64,000 bases of DNA from JAHBTB01 sp964451255 (GTDB lineage Bacteria; Armatimonadota; Fimbriimonadia; Fimbriimonadales; Fimbriimonadaceae). The stretch spans positions 1,178,001-1,242,000 of the forward strand of contig CAYVHL010000001.1 of the NCBI GenBank assembly GCA_964451255.1, in the 5' to 3' direction. Shown in pieces: positions 19,517-27,616 of the stretch. The translations under genes and the position numbers were made by a program. Under the pieces are notes generated by a model, which made no database searches, was not told the origin of the DNA, and worked only from the letters and a program-made list of their open reading frames with translations. Positions within the stretch are counted from its first letter, which is position 1, and each line of letters opens with the position of its first letter.

Positions 19517-20331
19517 CGAGGGTCTTTCCTCGCCTGACCGTGGCCAGTGACACCGTATTCACCGGCCTCGGCCTGCACTCCGGCGCGCCCTGTCGTGCCG
19601 TCGTCCGGTCCTCGGGGCACGGCGTCCACTTCATCGCTGGCGGCGAGGCGTTCGAGGCGTTGGCCGAGAATGTGACCGACACGTCACGTTGCACCCGGCT
19701 TGGCTCGGTGTCCACGGTCGAACATCTCTTGAGCGCTTTGTGGGGGCTCGGGGTGACCGACGCCGCAATTGAAGTCGAAGGGGGCGAACTGCCCGGGCTG
19801 GACGGCTCGGCCAAACCGTTCGCCGACGCCCTGCTCGAGACCGGGTTTATTGGCGTCGGAGAACTGCATGTCGACGGCCCGTTCGCCCGGGTCTACCACG
19901 TGGACGGACCCGTCAAAGTCGCCATGTCGAATGGAGAGGGGCACTGGCGCTACACCTACGACTTGGGAGACAGGTGGCCCGGCGTCCAATCCTTTGAGTG
20001 GACAGCATCTCGGGACCAGTACCTGGACCAGGTCGCCCCAGCCCGGACAATCGTCTTGGAAGAAGAGATCGAGCTTGCCAGGCAAGCGGGCCTCGGCAAG
20101 GGATTGGAGGAGTGGGGCGTCGTGGCGATTGGACGGCAGGGCTATCTGACAAACGTTCGGTTCCCAGATGAACCGGCCCGGCACAAGCTTCTGGACCTTA
20201 TCGGCGACTTGGCGTTGAGCGGAGTCCCCGTGGCTGCGATCAACGTCACGTCAGACCGTAGCGGGCATCGGACCAACGTGGCCGCCGCGGCCAAACTGGC
20301 GCGGAACACACGCGTCCGCCGGGTGCCTTAG
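19513..20331 (+). CDS. lpxC: UDP-3-O-acyl-GlcNAc deacetylase LpxC
   Basis: LpxC is the zinc deacetylase that commits precursors to lipid A. In the 272-residue product the zinc ligands are His71 (STVEHLLSAL), His224 and Asp228 (RHKLLDLIGDLAL), with catalytic Glu70 and His252 (SGHRTN). Gly-Leu-His at the N-terminus (GLGLHSG) is also typical. It is somewhat shorter than the E. coli enzyme (305 residues). Translation starts at a TTG overlapping the lpxD stop (TTGA). The next family members lpxA and fabZ are not adjacent. With lpxD it shows that the organism has the genes for lipid A-based LPS. Confidence 0.96.
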   Translation: MTRVFPRLTVASDTVFTGLGLHSGAPCRAVVRSSGHGVHFIAGGEAFEALAENVTDTSRCTRLGSVSTVEHLLSALWGLGVTDAAIEVEGGELPGLDGSAKPFADALLETGFIGVGELHVDGPFARVYHVDGPVKVAMSNGEGHWRYTYDLGDRWPGVQSFEWTASRDQYLDQVAPARTIVLEEEIELARQAGLGKGLEEWGVVAIGRQGYLTNVRFPDEPARHKLLDLIGDLALSGVPVAAINVTSDRSGHRTNVAAAAKLARNTRVRRVP

Positions 20332-20340
20332 CCAGCCGAC

Positions 20341-21882
20341 TCATAGCGCGCGTAACTGTGGCCACTTTGTCTCAATCCCTTCGCTCCGGCACAGGTCTTG
20401 GAAATCAACCAAACGGTCGGATCTAACGGCTTGAGGACTTAGTTTGTGCCTCAAACAGTACCAAGCAAGGAGCCCGCTAGCTTCGCCGATGTCCCACTCC
20501 ACGGGGTGGAGCCGGTAGCAACCGTTGGTCACGTGGGTCGTGCCGATGTTCTTGCAGGCTGGCAACATGTTGGTCATTCGCACCGGCACAAGGGCGCCTA
20601 AAGGGATGTGGAACGGTAGGGCGGGGATGTCGACGGTCGGCCTTCCGTTGGTGGAGGGGTGGAGGTCGATGCGGTATGCGCCGACGCCGACGGACTCGTG
20701 GTCGTTGGCCGCCCGGTCTCTGCCCATGTTGCAGTCTGGAGACACGTCCTGCTCCTTCACCGTCACTTGGGCCCGAATTCGGCGCGACTCACGGATGTAT
20801 GGTGCCTGGCACAGACCGTCTTCCGTGCCGACCAACTCGCCAGCTAGGCGAAGGTTTTTGTGCCCGCACTCCGTTTGGAGCCAATAGACCAGGCTCAACG
20901 TCAGTTGTCGTGACGCCTCAAGACGTTCGGCAACCGTATCGTCATCCTCGTCCAGTATCGAACCGGCAAAGTAGTCGTTTTGGGGCCAGTTCACGATGGT
21001 CGCCGGGTAGGGCGCGTCTCTTCTATAGTGGCCTGGGTCGACGATCTGCCGGTAACTGAACAGGCTGGGAGAGCCATCGGCAAGCAGCGGAAGTTCGTAG
21101 GCGACGCCGGACTGCGGCCGCAGGATCGTGAACGAAAGCAGCTTTCCTGGCCAACCGGGGGGCTCGTATGCGCGCCACAAGTCGTAATGCGCCGGACGGT
21201 CGATGGTGAAGTCGCCGTCCGGGCGTAGCTCGAGGGCGGCGCACCAAGTCAAGCCTTGCACGTTGTCCCACTCGTCCTCGCCCTCCAGGGCATGTGGTTC
21301 TCCCGTCTCCAGTCGGCTCTCTGCCCCGACGACGTATTCAGCGCCGCACAGGGGGAGCAAGCTCCCAGTCTCGGTCGCGTCCAGGACGAACCGGGAATCG
21401 ACTTCCAATTGGGCTCCATCCGGTCCCAAGAACCCGACGACGCCGATGCGGTCGCCCAGCGTCTCGCACGCCTCAAGCCTGTAGCCCAGGCGAAGATCCA
21501 ACGACCGCCATGCCCCGGCGGCGTCGAACATCCTCAACAAGACGGCGTGTCCGTCGGCAGGGCTATGACATAACCTGCTGACCCACCCGCTGCCCGGATT
21601 AAGGTGGGGGTTATCGCGGGCTACTGCGGCGATCCGTGGGTCCGACCAGACCAACCGTCGAACGTTGTCCCGATACTGCCGGTACCGCCTCGTGCAACCG
21701 AACTGCTCGATCCAAGGGTGCTCGTCGGGCGGCACACCCTGAGACGTCAACTGGCCGCCGATCCAAGGGCACGGCTCTGTCATTACGACCGAGACCCCCT
21801 TGTCCGCCAGAGCCAAGGCGGCGGCGACACCTCCGGTGCCGCCGCCGACGATCAAGACATCGCAGTTGAGACGCTCTACCAA
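20341..21882 (-). CDS. FAD-dependent oxidoreductase (FAD_oxidored type)
   Basis: 513 residues. The N-terminus has a Rossmann dinucleotide-binding fold (CDVLIVGGGTGGVAAALALADKG) followed by the WIGGQLTSQG segment seen in FAD-dependent oxidoreductases of the PF12831 group. A further family-like signature is DATETGSLLPLCGAEYVVGAES. Members of this group often occur in carbohydrate or xenobiotic metabolism, but no substrate can be assigned. It is downstream of the OsmC-like gene by 6 nt and probably cotranscribed. It converges on lpxC with a 9-nt gap. Confidence 0.85.
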   Translation of the reverse strand: MVERLNCDVLIVGGGTGGVAAALALADKGVSVVMTEPCPWIGGQLTSQGVPPDEHPWIEQFGCTRRYRQYRDNVRRLVWSDPRIAAVARDNPHLNPGSGWVSRLCHSPADGHAVLLRMFDAAGAWRSLDLRLGYRLEACETLGDRIGVVGFLGPDGAQLEVDSRFVLDATETGSLLPLCGAEYVVGAESRLETGEPHALEGEDEWDNVQGLTWCAALELRPDGDFTIDRPAHYDLWRAYEPPGWPGKLLSFTILRPQSGVAYELPLLADGSPSLFSYRQIVDPGHYRRDAPYPATIVNWPQNDYFAGSILDEDDDTVAERLEASRQLTLSLVYWLQTECGHKNLRLAGELVGTEDGLCQAPYIRESRRIRAQVTVKEQDVSPDCNMGRDRAANDHESVGVGAYRIDLHPSTNGRPTVDIPALPFHIPLGALVPVRMTNMLPACKNIGTTHVTNGCYRLHPVEWDIGEASGLLAWYCLRHKLSPQAVRSDRLVDFQDLCRSEGIETKWPQLRAL

Positions 21883-21888
21883 AGCCGG

Positions 21889-22335
21889 TTAGCCCGCTAG
21901 CTTCGCGGTGAGGGTGATCTCCGGAACAGCCGCCAAGGCTTTGGACACGGGGCATCCCTTCTTGGCATTGTTGGCCGCCTCAAGGAACTGTGCCTCGCTG
22001 GCACCCGGCACGACACCGACCAACTCTAACTCGATCTTGCTGATCAGGAAGTCAGACCCCTCTTGGGCCAGGGTCACCTTGGCAGTGCAGTCCAAGCTGG
22101 TCGGAGGGTGCCCGGCCGCGGCAAGCTGGGCGCTGGTGGCCATCGCAAAGCACGCGCTGTGGGCGGCCGCGATCAGTTCTTCAGGAGACGTGTCGGAACC
22201 GTTACCGAACCGGGAATCGAATGAATAGGGGCCGGAGAACTTTCCGCTGCCCAGTGCGAGGCTTCCCTTTCCTTCCTTCAAGTTTCCTTGCCATTTGGAC
22301 TCGGCGTGTCTCGTGGCGATTTCTTGTAATGACAT
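21889..22335 (-). CDS. OsmC/Ohr-family peroxiredoxin-like protein
   Basis: 148 residues in the OsmC/Ohr fold, thiol-dependent enzymes that reduce organic hydroperoxides. The two redox cysteines are visible: Cys62 in AAHSACFAMA and Cys128 in AKKGCPVSKAL. The sequence TSPEELIAAAHS before the first Cys is typical of the OsmC branch. The start at 22335 is supported by an AGGAG Shine-Dalgarno sequence 7 nt upstream; a longer reading frame begins 13 codons earlier but lacks this. It sits between glyS (61 nt upstream) and the FAD oxidoreductase. Confidence 0.93.
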   Translation of the reverse strand: MSLQEIATRHAESKWQGNLKEGKGSLALGSGKFSGPYSFDSRFGNGSDTSPEELIAAAHSACFAMATSAQLAAAGHPPTSLDCTAKVTLAQEGSDFLISKIELELVGVVPGASEAQFLEAANNAKKGCPVSKALAAVPEITLTAKLAG

Positions 22336-22396
22336 ATGTGCTCCTGGCGGGGTTTGCCCGCCCGGGTTGAGCATACGCCTATCGGCAACGTGAGAC

Positions 22397-24520
22397 TCAG
22401 CCTTCGAGGACCAGCTTCCCGAAGTCGGCCACCTGGTTCAGGGTCCGCTCGACGGCAACGAGGGCCTCCAGGTTGAGTCGACGCTGGTTTTCGTCTTCGG
22501 TCAGCACCATCCGACCGTCGAAGAAGGCGTTGATCGGTCCCGCCATGCCCGCGATCAGACCAAGCAGGTGGTCGATTTCCCCGGACATGAAGGCCATCCA
22601 TGCCTCGCTCCAGTCCATGGCGAAGTTCTCCGTGATCACTCCGTCGGCCAGTCCGACCAAAACAGACGGGGGCTTTCCCCACGCCTCGTCGACGACCGAC
22701 CCAAAGCCTTTCTTGCGGGCAGCGGCGATGATGCTTGACGGGCGGGCCAGGCCCTGGACCAGCAATGGAGTCGATTTCACCGCTTGGGCAACCTTGCAAC
22801 TCGATAGAAACCGTGCCGGATCCAAGATACGTTCGACTCTTGTGTTGTGGAAGCGCTCGTCGGTCATGGCCTCTGCGACGGAGAGCCGCACGTCATAGTC
22901 GAACTCCTCAAGCATCGTGTCGTACCGACCTACGAAGAGATCCTCCAGCGCAACCGTCGCCGCTTCAGTGTCCAAGGACACTCCGGGCAAGAGGCCGGTG
23001 TAGACGTCAAAAGCCTCCTTCCAAAGGTGCTCATATCCACGGAATGGAGCACCGTCATTCAACTCCCAGGCGGCCTCGATCAGCATCGTGGCGGCCCTGC
23101 GCAACCCATACGGGTCACTGCTGCCCGTAGGTGCCAGACCGAGGCCCAAAAAACCAGCCAGTTTGTCAAGCTGATCCGCCACAAGCAACGAAAGGCCGGT
23201 GGTGCGGCTCACGCCGTGGGGCAAGCGGGAGGCGGTCGCCACGTCGTACTGGCTGCCGATCGCCAACCAGACGGCTTCGGGCATGCCTTCGCGACGAGCA
23301 TAGTCCGCGCCGACCAAGCCCTGTAACGACGCCAACTCGCCGACCAATCCGGTGCCAAGGTCGGCCTTGGCATATCTCCCCGCCGACCGGGCGAATTCGC
23401 TTCCTGACGTGTCCCCGCCAGCCGCCAGATAGACCCTTGCCGCCAGTTCGGCGAGACGTCTGGACCGGTCGAAGACGGTTCCGAGCCGGTCTTGGAAGGT
23501 CATCTGGCGCGTGAGCTCCAGAAACCCGTCCAAACTCGTCCGCTTGTCCTCGTCATAGAAGAACTTGGCGTCGTTGAACCTGGCGCCCAAGACCCACTCG
23601 TTTCCCGCCCTGACCGTCGCTTCGTCGCCCGAGTTTCGAACGGCGACGAACTTGGGCAACAATCTGCCGTCCTTCCCCCGGACAGGAAAGAACCGTTCGT
23701 GTTTGGCCATCGCGGTGATCAAGACCGGTTCTGGCAGTTCCAAGTAGTGGTCGGGAAACGACCCCTCGTGGCAGGCAGGCCACTCGGTCAAGAACACGTT
23801 CTCGTCAACCAAGGAAGCGGGGAGGTCTGGCGTTCCGCTAGCTACGCTTGCCGCCTCTTTGCGGATGCGATCCTCCCTCATGGAGGGAATCGGCTCGACA
23901 TGGCGCTTCCTGAGACCCTCCATCAGGCCATCCCAGGTTTTGACAGAGAACGGCTTTGGGTGCTCGAACCGGTGCCCTCGGCTGGTGGTGCCGGACTTCA
24001 CGCCTTCGATCTCAAATTTTATCGGCGTGTTGCCGAGCGTCGCGAGGATCCATCGGATCGGGCGGGCAAACCGCATGCGACCGTCTCCCCACCGCATCGT
24101 CTTGTCAAAACTGAGCGCTCTGATCGCGGCGGGCAGGATCTCCGCGAGCACGTCGGCTGCTAGCATTCCCGGCACGTTCTTGGTGACCCAAACGTAGTCA
24201 CCCTCACGCCGAACATCATCCGGCTTGACCCCGGCAGAACGACAGAATCCTTCCAGCGCCTTCGTCGGTTTGCCTTCACCATCGTAGGCGGCTTGCACGG
24301 ACGGCCCACGTGTCTCCACAGATTTGGACTCTTGTTTGTCGACCACGTCCGTGACACCGACGATCAACCTGCGCGGCGTCCCGGCTGCCTTCGATGGGCC
24401 GTGCGACAGCGCGGCTTCGTCCAACCTTTCGATGATTTCACGCTCAAGTTGTTGAAAGGCGCGCCGGACAGATGTCGCAGGTAACTCCTCGCAGCCAAGC
24501 TCAAACAACAGATCCGGCAT
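22397..24520 (-). CDS. glyS: Glycyl-tRNA synthetase beta subunit
   Basis: GlyS is the large subunit of the alpha2beta2 bacterial glycyl-tRNA synthetase. The 707-residue protein begins LLFELGCEELPA and contains KTMRWGDGRMRFARPIRW, FLTEWPACHEGSF and DPYGLRRAATML, all characteristic of the family. The last part is an anticodon-binding-like helical domain. The alpha subunit gene glyQ, usually adjacent, is not here. A TAAACT lies 9 nt before the ATG, fitting a leaderless start. Confidence 0.97.
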   Translation of the reverse strand: MPDLLFELGCEELPATSVRRAFQQLEREIIERLDEAALSHGPSKAAGTPRRLIVGVTDVVDKQESKSVETRGPSVQAAYDGEGKPTKALEGFCRSAGVKPDDVRREGDYVWVTKNVPGMLAADVLAEILPAAIRALSFDKTMRWGDGRMRFARPIRWILATLGNTPIKFEIEGVKSGTTSRGHRFEHPKPFSVKTWDGLMEGLRKRHVEPIPSMREDRIRKEAASVASGTPDLPASLVDENVFLTEWPACHEGSFPDHYLELPEPVLITAMAKHERFFPVRGKDGRLLPKFVAVRNSGDEATVRAGNEWVLGARFNDAKFFYDEDKRTSLDGFLELTRQMTFQDRLGTVFDRSRRLAELAARVYLAAGGDTSGSEFARSAGRYAKADLGTGLVGELASLQGLVGADYARREGMPEAVWLAIGSQYDVATASRLPHGVSRTTGLSLLVADQLDKLAGFLGLGLAPTGSSDPYGLRRAATMLIEAAWELNDGAPFRGYEHLWKEAFDVYTGLLPGVSLDTEAATVALEDLFVGRYDTMLEEFDYDVRLSVAEAMTDERFHNTRVERILDPARFLSSCKVAQAVKSTPLLVQGLARPSSIIAAARKKGFGSVVDEAWGKPPSVLVGLADGVITENFAMDWSEAWMAFMSGEIDHLLGLIAGMAGPINAFFDGRMVLTEDENQRRLNLEALVAVERTLNQVADFGKLVLEG

Positions 24521-24529
24521 GTACCAGAA

Positions 24530-24535
24530 AGTTTA
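24530..24535 (-). promoter_or_regulatory. -10-like TAAACT before glyS
   Basis: Minus strand TAAACT lies 9 nt upstream of the glyS ATG, without a Shine-Dalgarno sequence. Confidence 0.4.
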
Positions 24536-24574
24536 CCGGGTAGTCGTCCGCCGCACCTTGGCGACTGAGACTAG

Positions 24575-24603
24575 TTGACGTTTCCGTCAGGTTCAAGTAC
24601 AAT
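24575..24603 (+). promoter_or_regulatory. Sigma70-type promoter for the barrel-like protein gene
   Basis: TTGACG (24575-24580), a 17-nt spacer and TACAAT (24598-24603) give a near-consensus housekeeping promoter. The mRNA would have a leader of about 50 nt before the ATG at 24659. Confidence 0.75.
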
Positions 24604-24658
24604 ACGGGGGCCTGAGAGATCGAGGCACGTCTGGCTAGACACGGAGGATCAAAACCGC

Positions 24659-25165
24659 ATGAAAAAGCTTTTCGCCCTGGCCGTCATCGGAGTGGCAGCC
24701 ATCAGCAACGCCCAGTGGGAGGCACCGACCAATGTAGGAGTGCGTATAGGCTGGGTTTATCCCATCGACGCAAACTTGCGCGACGTAGCCCCGAATTACA
24801 TCGGAGCGGGCGTCGATTATTATCCAAATTTCCAGTTGCTTAAAGGCAACGGCGAGTCTTATATCTCGTTCGACTGGATCGGCAAGTCGGGAAGCGGAGC
24901 CAAAGGCAACTTGTTCCCGATCTTGATCAACCACAAGTTCTACGCGGCCGACGCAAACCCCAATGAGCCGCGTTCCTACTTCACTCTTGGCGCAGGCGTG
25001 GCCATCATTGACGTCAACTCCACCAACACTGTCTTGGCAATCCGTGGCGGCGTTGGCAGGGAGTTGAGCCAAAACCTCTTCGCCGAAGCCAACCTGCTGT
25101 ACACCGACGCTTCGGCCGGCGTGCACGGGACGAGCCTCGGCTTCTACTTGGGCTACCGCTTCTAG
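24659..25165 (+). CDS. Small outer-membrane beta-barrel-like protein
   Basis: 168 residues. A signal peptide (KKLFALAVIGVAAISNAQ) is followed by alternating hydrophobic strands (NVGVRIGWVYP, YISFDWIG, FTLGAGVAIIDV, LAIRGGVGRELS) and a C-terminal aromatic strand ending LGFYLGYRF, as in outer-membrane barrels inserted by BamA. The protein resembles eight-strand outer-membrane proteins in size, but no named family is evident. The ATG at 24659 begins the signal peptide; the longer frame upstream overlaps the promoter. It has its own near-consensus promoter and a terminator, so it is monocistronic. Confidence 0.75.
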   Translation: MKKLFALAVIGVAAISNAQWEAPTNVGVRIGWVYPIDANLRDVAPNYIGAGVDYYPNFQLLKGNGESYISFDWIGKSGSGAKGNLFPILINHKFYAADANPNEPRSYFTLGAGVAIIDVNSTNTVLAIRGGVGRELSQNLFAEANLLYTDASAGVHGTSLGFYLGYRF

Positions 25166-25185
25166 GTCGACGAACCTGGTCGTCG

Positions 25186-25219
25186 GGTCAGGGCCGCTCC
25201 CAACGGGGCGGCCCTGACC
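25186..25219. terminator. Bidirectional terminator between the barrel gene and prcB
   Basis: A perfect 12-bp stem (25186-25197 with 25208-25219) and 10-nt loop lie between two convergent genes. ATTTCTTA follows on the plus strand. Confidence 0.8.
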
Positions 25220-25224
25220 ATTTC

Positions 25225-25962
25225 TTATGCGAGCACTGCCTCCGCGTGTGGCCGGATCTCGTCGTCAGCCAGGCGTTTGACGCCGTCCTTAGTCAGGATC
25301 GCCACCGACGGCAGGTTCTTACGGAAACCTCCCGTGGCCGAGTCCATTTCCGCCGCGATGTCGAGCAAGGTCAGGCCGTCTTGCAGAACCTCGCCCTCTG
25401 GCCTTGTGTGCCAGGGTCCCTTGGTGCGGGAGATGTATTCGAAGACTCCGCGTATACGCTCCGAGCCGGAACCTGCCGCCGCATAATCTGCGCTGAGAAA
25501 CCTGCCCCCCGCCGTGTCGAAGAAGTAGACGCCGAACTCACCGCTGGCCGGGTCAAAGTTCGCGGCGATGGGCACGAAGAGGCCGATCCCTTGCATCGCC
25601 ATGGGTAGGTTGGAAGCAAGGGCCCGGCTGATCTCCATTAGTTTGCCCTCAGCCGAGATCTCCACCATGTTCATCCGCTCGTAGTACTTGAATGCGTGCT
25701 TTAGGTATCTGCAGACCTCGATGGAGCGGGCATAGGCGCCGCTGATCGCCACGACCACCGTGTCGTCCAACGCTTCGATTTTTTCGGCGTGCTCGTACAT
25801 GATGAGGTTGCCCATCGTCGCACGGCGGTCGGCCATCACCAGGACGCCGTGCTCAAAGCGCAGCGCGAGCACCGTTGTGCCATGGATTTCGTCAGCGCCG
25901 GCGGGCATCTTGCCGAGGTCGAAATTGACGAGATCGGCAAACGTCTTCGGGCCGCTGGTCAT
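25225..25962 (-). CDS. prcB: 20S proteasome beta subunit
   Basis: 245 residues. A 28-residue propeptide ends in HG, and cleavage before TTVLALRF would expose the catalytic Thr1. Numbered from that Thr, Asp17 and Lys33 of the active site are present (VMADRRATMG, YEHAEKI), and the GSGS motif is also visible. This is the PrcB type, not HslV or Anbu. It is the last gene of the operon lipoprotein-dop-ubact-prcB and shares an ATGA overlap with ubact. No alpha subunit (prcA) follows; the operon ends at a terminator, so the gate subunit must be elsewhere or absent. It should degrade tagged proteins in the cytoplasm. Confidence 0.94.
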   Translation of the reverse strand: MTSGPKTFADLVNFDLGKMPAGADEIHGTTVLALRFEHGVLVMADRRATMGNLIMYEHAEKIEALDDTVVVAISGAYARSIEVCRYLKHAFKYYERMNMVEISAEGKLMEISRALASNLPMAMQGIGLFVPIAANFDPASGEFGVYFFDTAGGRFLSADYAAAGSGSERIRGVFEYISRTKGPWHTRPEGEVLQDGLTLLDIAAEMDSATGGFRKNLPSVAILTKDGVKRLADDEIRPHAEAVLA

Positions 25963-26141
25963 TGTCCAGACCGCTGCCGGTACTTCTTAGCCTGGTCGGG
26001 GTCGACGTTCTTCATGCGGCGCAAAAGCTCGTTTGGCGCCTTGGGGCGGTCGATGTCCGGCTTGCCTGGCCCGCCGTCGTCCCCAAGTTTGCGCGTGGGT
26101 TCTGGCTCGGCCCGTCGTGTAGTCCTGTCAATGTTGATCAT
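25959..26141 (-). CDS. ubact: UBact/Pup-like protein modifier
   Basis: A 60-residue, very polar protein lacking Cys. It begins MINIDRTTRRAEPEP, has a GDDGGPGKPDIDRP centre and an ELLRRMKNVDPDQAKKY helix, and ends RQRSGQ. This matches UBact, the Pup-like tag described from gram-negative bacteria including Armatimonadetes. The final Gln would have to be deamidated to Glu by Dop before ligation to lysines. The terminal motif is SGQ rather than the GGQ/GGE of actinobacterial Pup. It lies 6 nt after dop and overlaps prcB by ATGA. The tight dop-ubact-prcB order supports the function. Confidence 0.9.
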   Translation of the reverse strand: MINIDRTTRRAEPEPTRKLGDDGGPGKPDIDRPKAPNELLRRMKNVDPDQAKKYRQRSGQ

Positions 26142-26147
26142 ATTGCC

Positions 26148-27611
26148 TCAGCCCTGTATGAGTTCGCAGAACTCCTCCCATGATTCTACGTCGGCCAGCC
26201 GCGGATTGAACTCGTCGAGAGGCCCAATTCGAAGGTCGACCGGCGCGTGCTCACCCCGAAAAACGATCGAACCCCAACTCATAGTCTCGATGTGGCGCCC
26301 GAACTTTGCCACGGCGATCCCTCTTACCCACGGCCGTGTCCCGAATGCCGCTGGAATGGGGTTCTCCACGGGGGTATCCGGCTCGCCGTCGACCTCACCG
26401 GCCTCCACGATGGCGTCAAAGAGGCTTTCCTCGGAGTTGATGTCGCAATAGGCAAGGTCAAGCGACTGCATGGCCGTGTGATGCCATGTCAGGCCCTCTG
26501 CCTCCCGGTACTGGTCCAGAAGCCAGTGCTTCGCGGCCCAATCCACGTTGCGCCGGAATCGATCTGGATCGGTGAACCGGGCTTCAAGCAGTTCTCGGCA
26601 TTCCTTGCTCGTTTGGATGGTCTCTGCGTCGGACTCATCCAACGCCTCGGCGGCATCGAGATAGGATTCCAGGATCAGACGTGGTGTTGTCCAGCTTGTG
26701 CCTTCGAGGTCGACACGACCCTCCCCCGTAAAGTCCCGGCTGACGTCCGCGATTGCCCGGACGGGATCCTGTAGCCGCCAGGTCGGCACCGCGTCGGCAT
26801 CTATGAGCCTTAGCGCCAACTTGACGAGGGCGACCTTGCGCCTGGTGCAGACGAACATGCGGTTCGCGTCGCCACAAATCACGTGAAGCCGCACCCAGTG
26901 GTTGGGGTCGGCGTGAGGTTCGTCCCGTGTGTTGAACACCGGCCGCCGGTAGAGGGTCTCGATGTTGGCCGACTCGACGAAAAAGTCGGCTCGTTGGCTC
27001 ATTTGGAACGGGCACGCGACACCGTGTTCGTGTCCGACTTTGCCTGCGCCGGTGAGCAGCTGTCGGGTGACGAACAGGGGCAACAGGCAGGCGAACAACT
27101 TCTCAAAGCCGACGGAGCGGGGCACAAGATAGCTTTCGTGGGTGCCGTAAGAAGCGCCGTGAAAGTCCGTGTTGTTCTTGTAGACCTTGGCCGGGCGTCC
27201 CGTCTCTTTGCTGAACGCCTCTGCCGCCAGGGCGACGACCGCTTCGCCCGCTTTGTCGTGCAGAGCCAGTTCATGAGCGGTCAAGCATTCCGGGGTGGAG
27301 TACTCCGGGTGCCCATGGTCGTTGTAGAGCCGGGCGCCGTTCGGCAGGACGCGGTCGGAGCGGACTTCCTGGTCTCCGACACGGTAGTGCCCGGAATCAA
27401 ACCTGGCGTCTTCCGGATCGTAGGCAAGCTGGTCGACTTTGAATCCGCGCAAGTCTGACCTTGGCGACTCGAAGCGATAGTCCCAACCGACAAAGCACTC
27501 GCCCGGATAACTCCGGACGAGTGCCATTGAATCGTCGATCTGGTCTTCTGCGCCCCGCCCTTCGACGCTGAGCCCGTATTCGGTCTCAAGCCCGGCCAGG
27601 ATCGGACGCAT
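26148..27611 (-). CDS. dop: Dop-type deamidase/depupylase of the UBact tag
   Basis: 487 residues in the Dop/PafA carboxylate-amine ligase family. GLETEYG at residues 7-13 holds the metal-binding glutamates. NGARLYNDHGHPEYS carries the presumed catalytic Asp98, and NTRDEPHADPNHWVRLHV is strongly family-typical. The N-terminal insertion with WDYRFESPRSDLRGF corresponds to the Dop loop region and DHxHPEYS is Dop-like, so I call it Dop and not the ligase PafA. It would convert the tag's terminal Gln to Glu and remove tags. No pafA gene is in the window. The upstream lipoprotein gene ends 5 nt before this ATG. Confidence 0.92.
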   Translation of the reverse strand: MRPILAGLETEYGLSVEGRGAEDQIDDSMALVRSYPGECFVGWDYRFESPRSDLRGFKVDQLAYDPEDARFDSGHYRVGDQEVRSDRVLPNGARLYNDHGHPEYSTPECLTAHELALHDKAGEAVVALAAEAFSKETGRPAKVYKNNTDFHGASYGTHESYLVPRSVGFEKLFACLLPLFVTRQLLTGAGKVGHEHGVACPFQMSQRADFFVESANIETLYRRPVFNTRDEPHADPNHWVRLHVICGDANRMFVCTRRKVALVKLALRLIDADAVPTWRLQDPVRAIADVSRDFTGEGRVDLEGTSWTTPRLILESYLDAAEALDESDAETIQTSKECRELLEARFTDPDRFRRNVDWAAKHWLLDQYREAEGLTWHHTAMQSLDLAYCDINSEESLFDAIVEAGEVDGEPDTPVENPIPAAFGTRPWVRGIAVAKFGRHIETMSWGSIVFRGEHAPVDLRIGPLDEFNPRLADVESWEEFCELIQG

Positions 27612-27616
27612 GCCGC

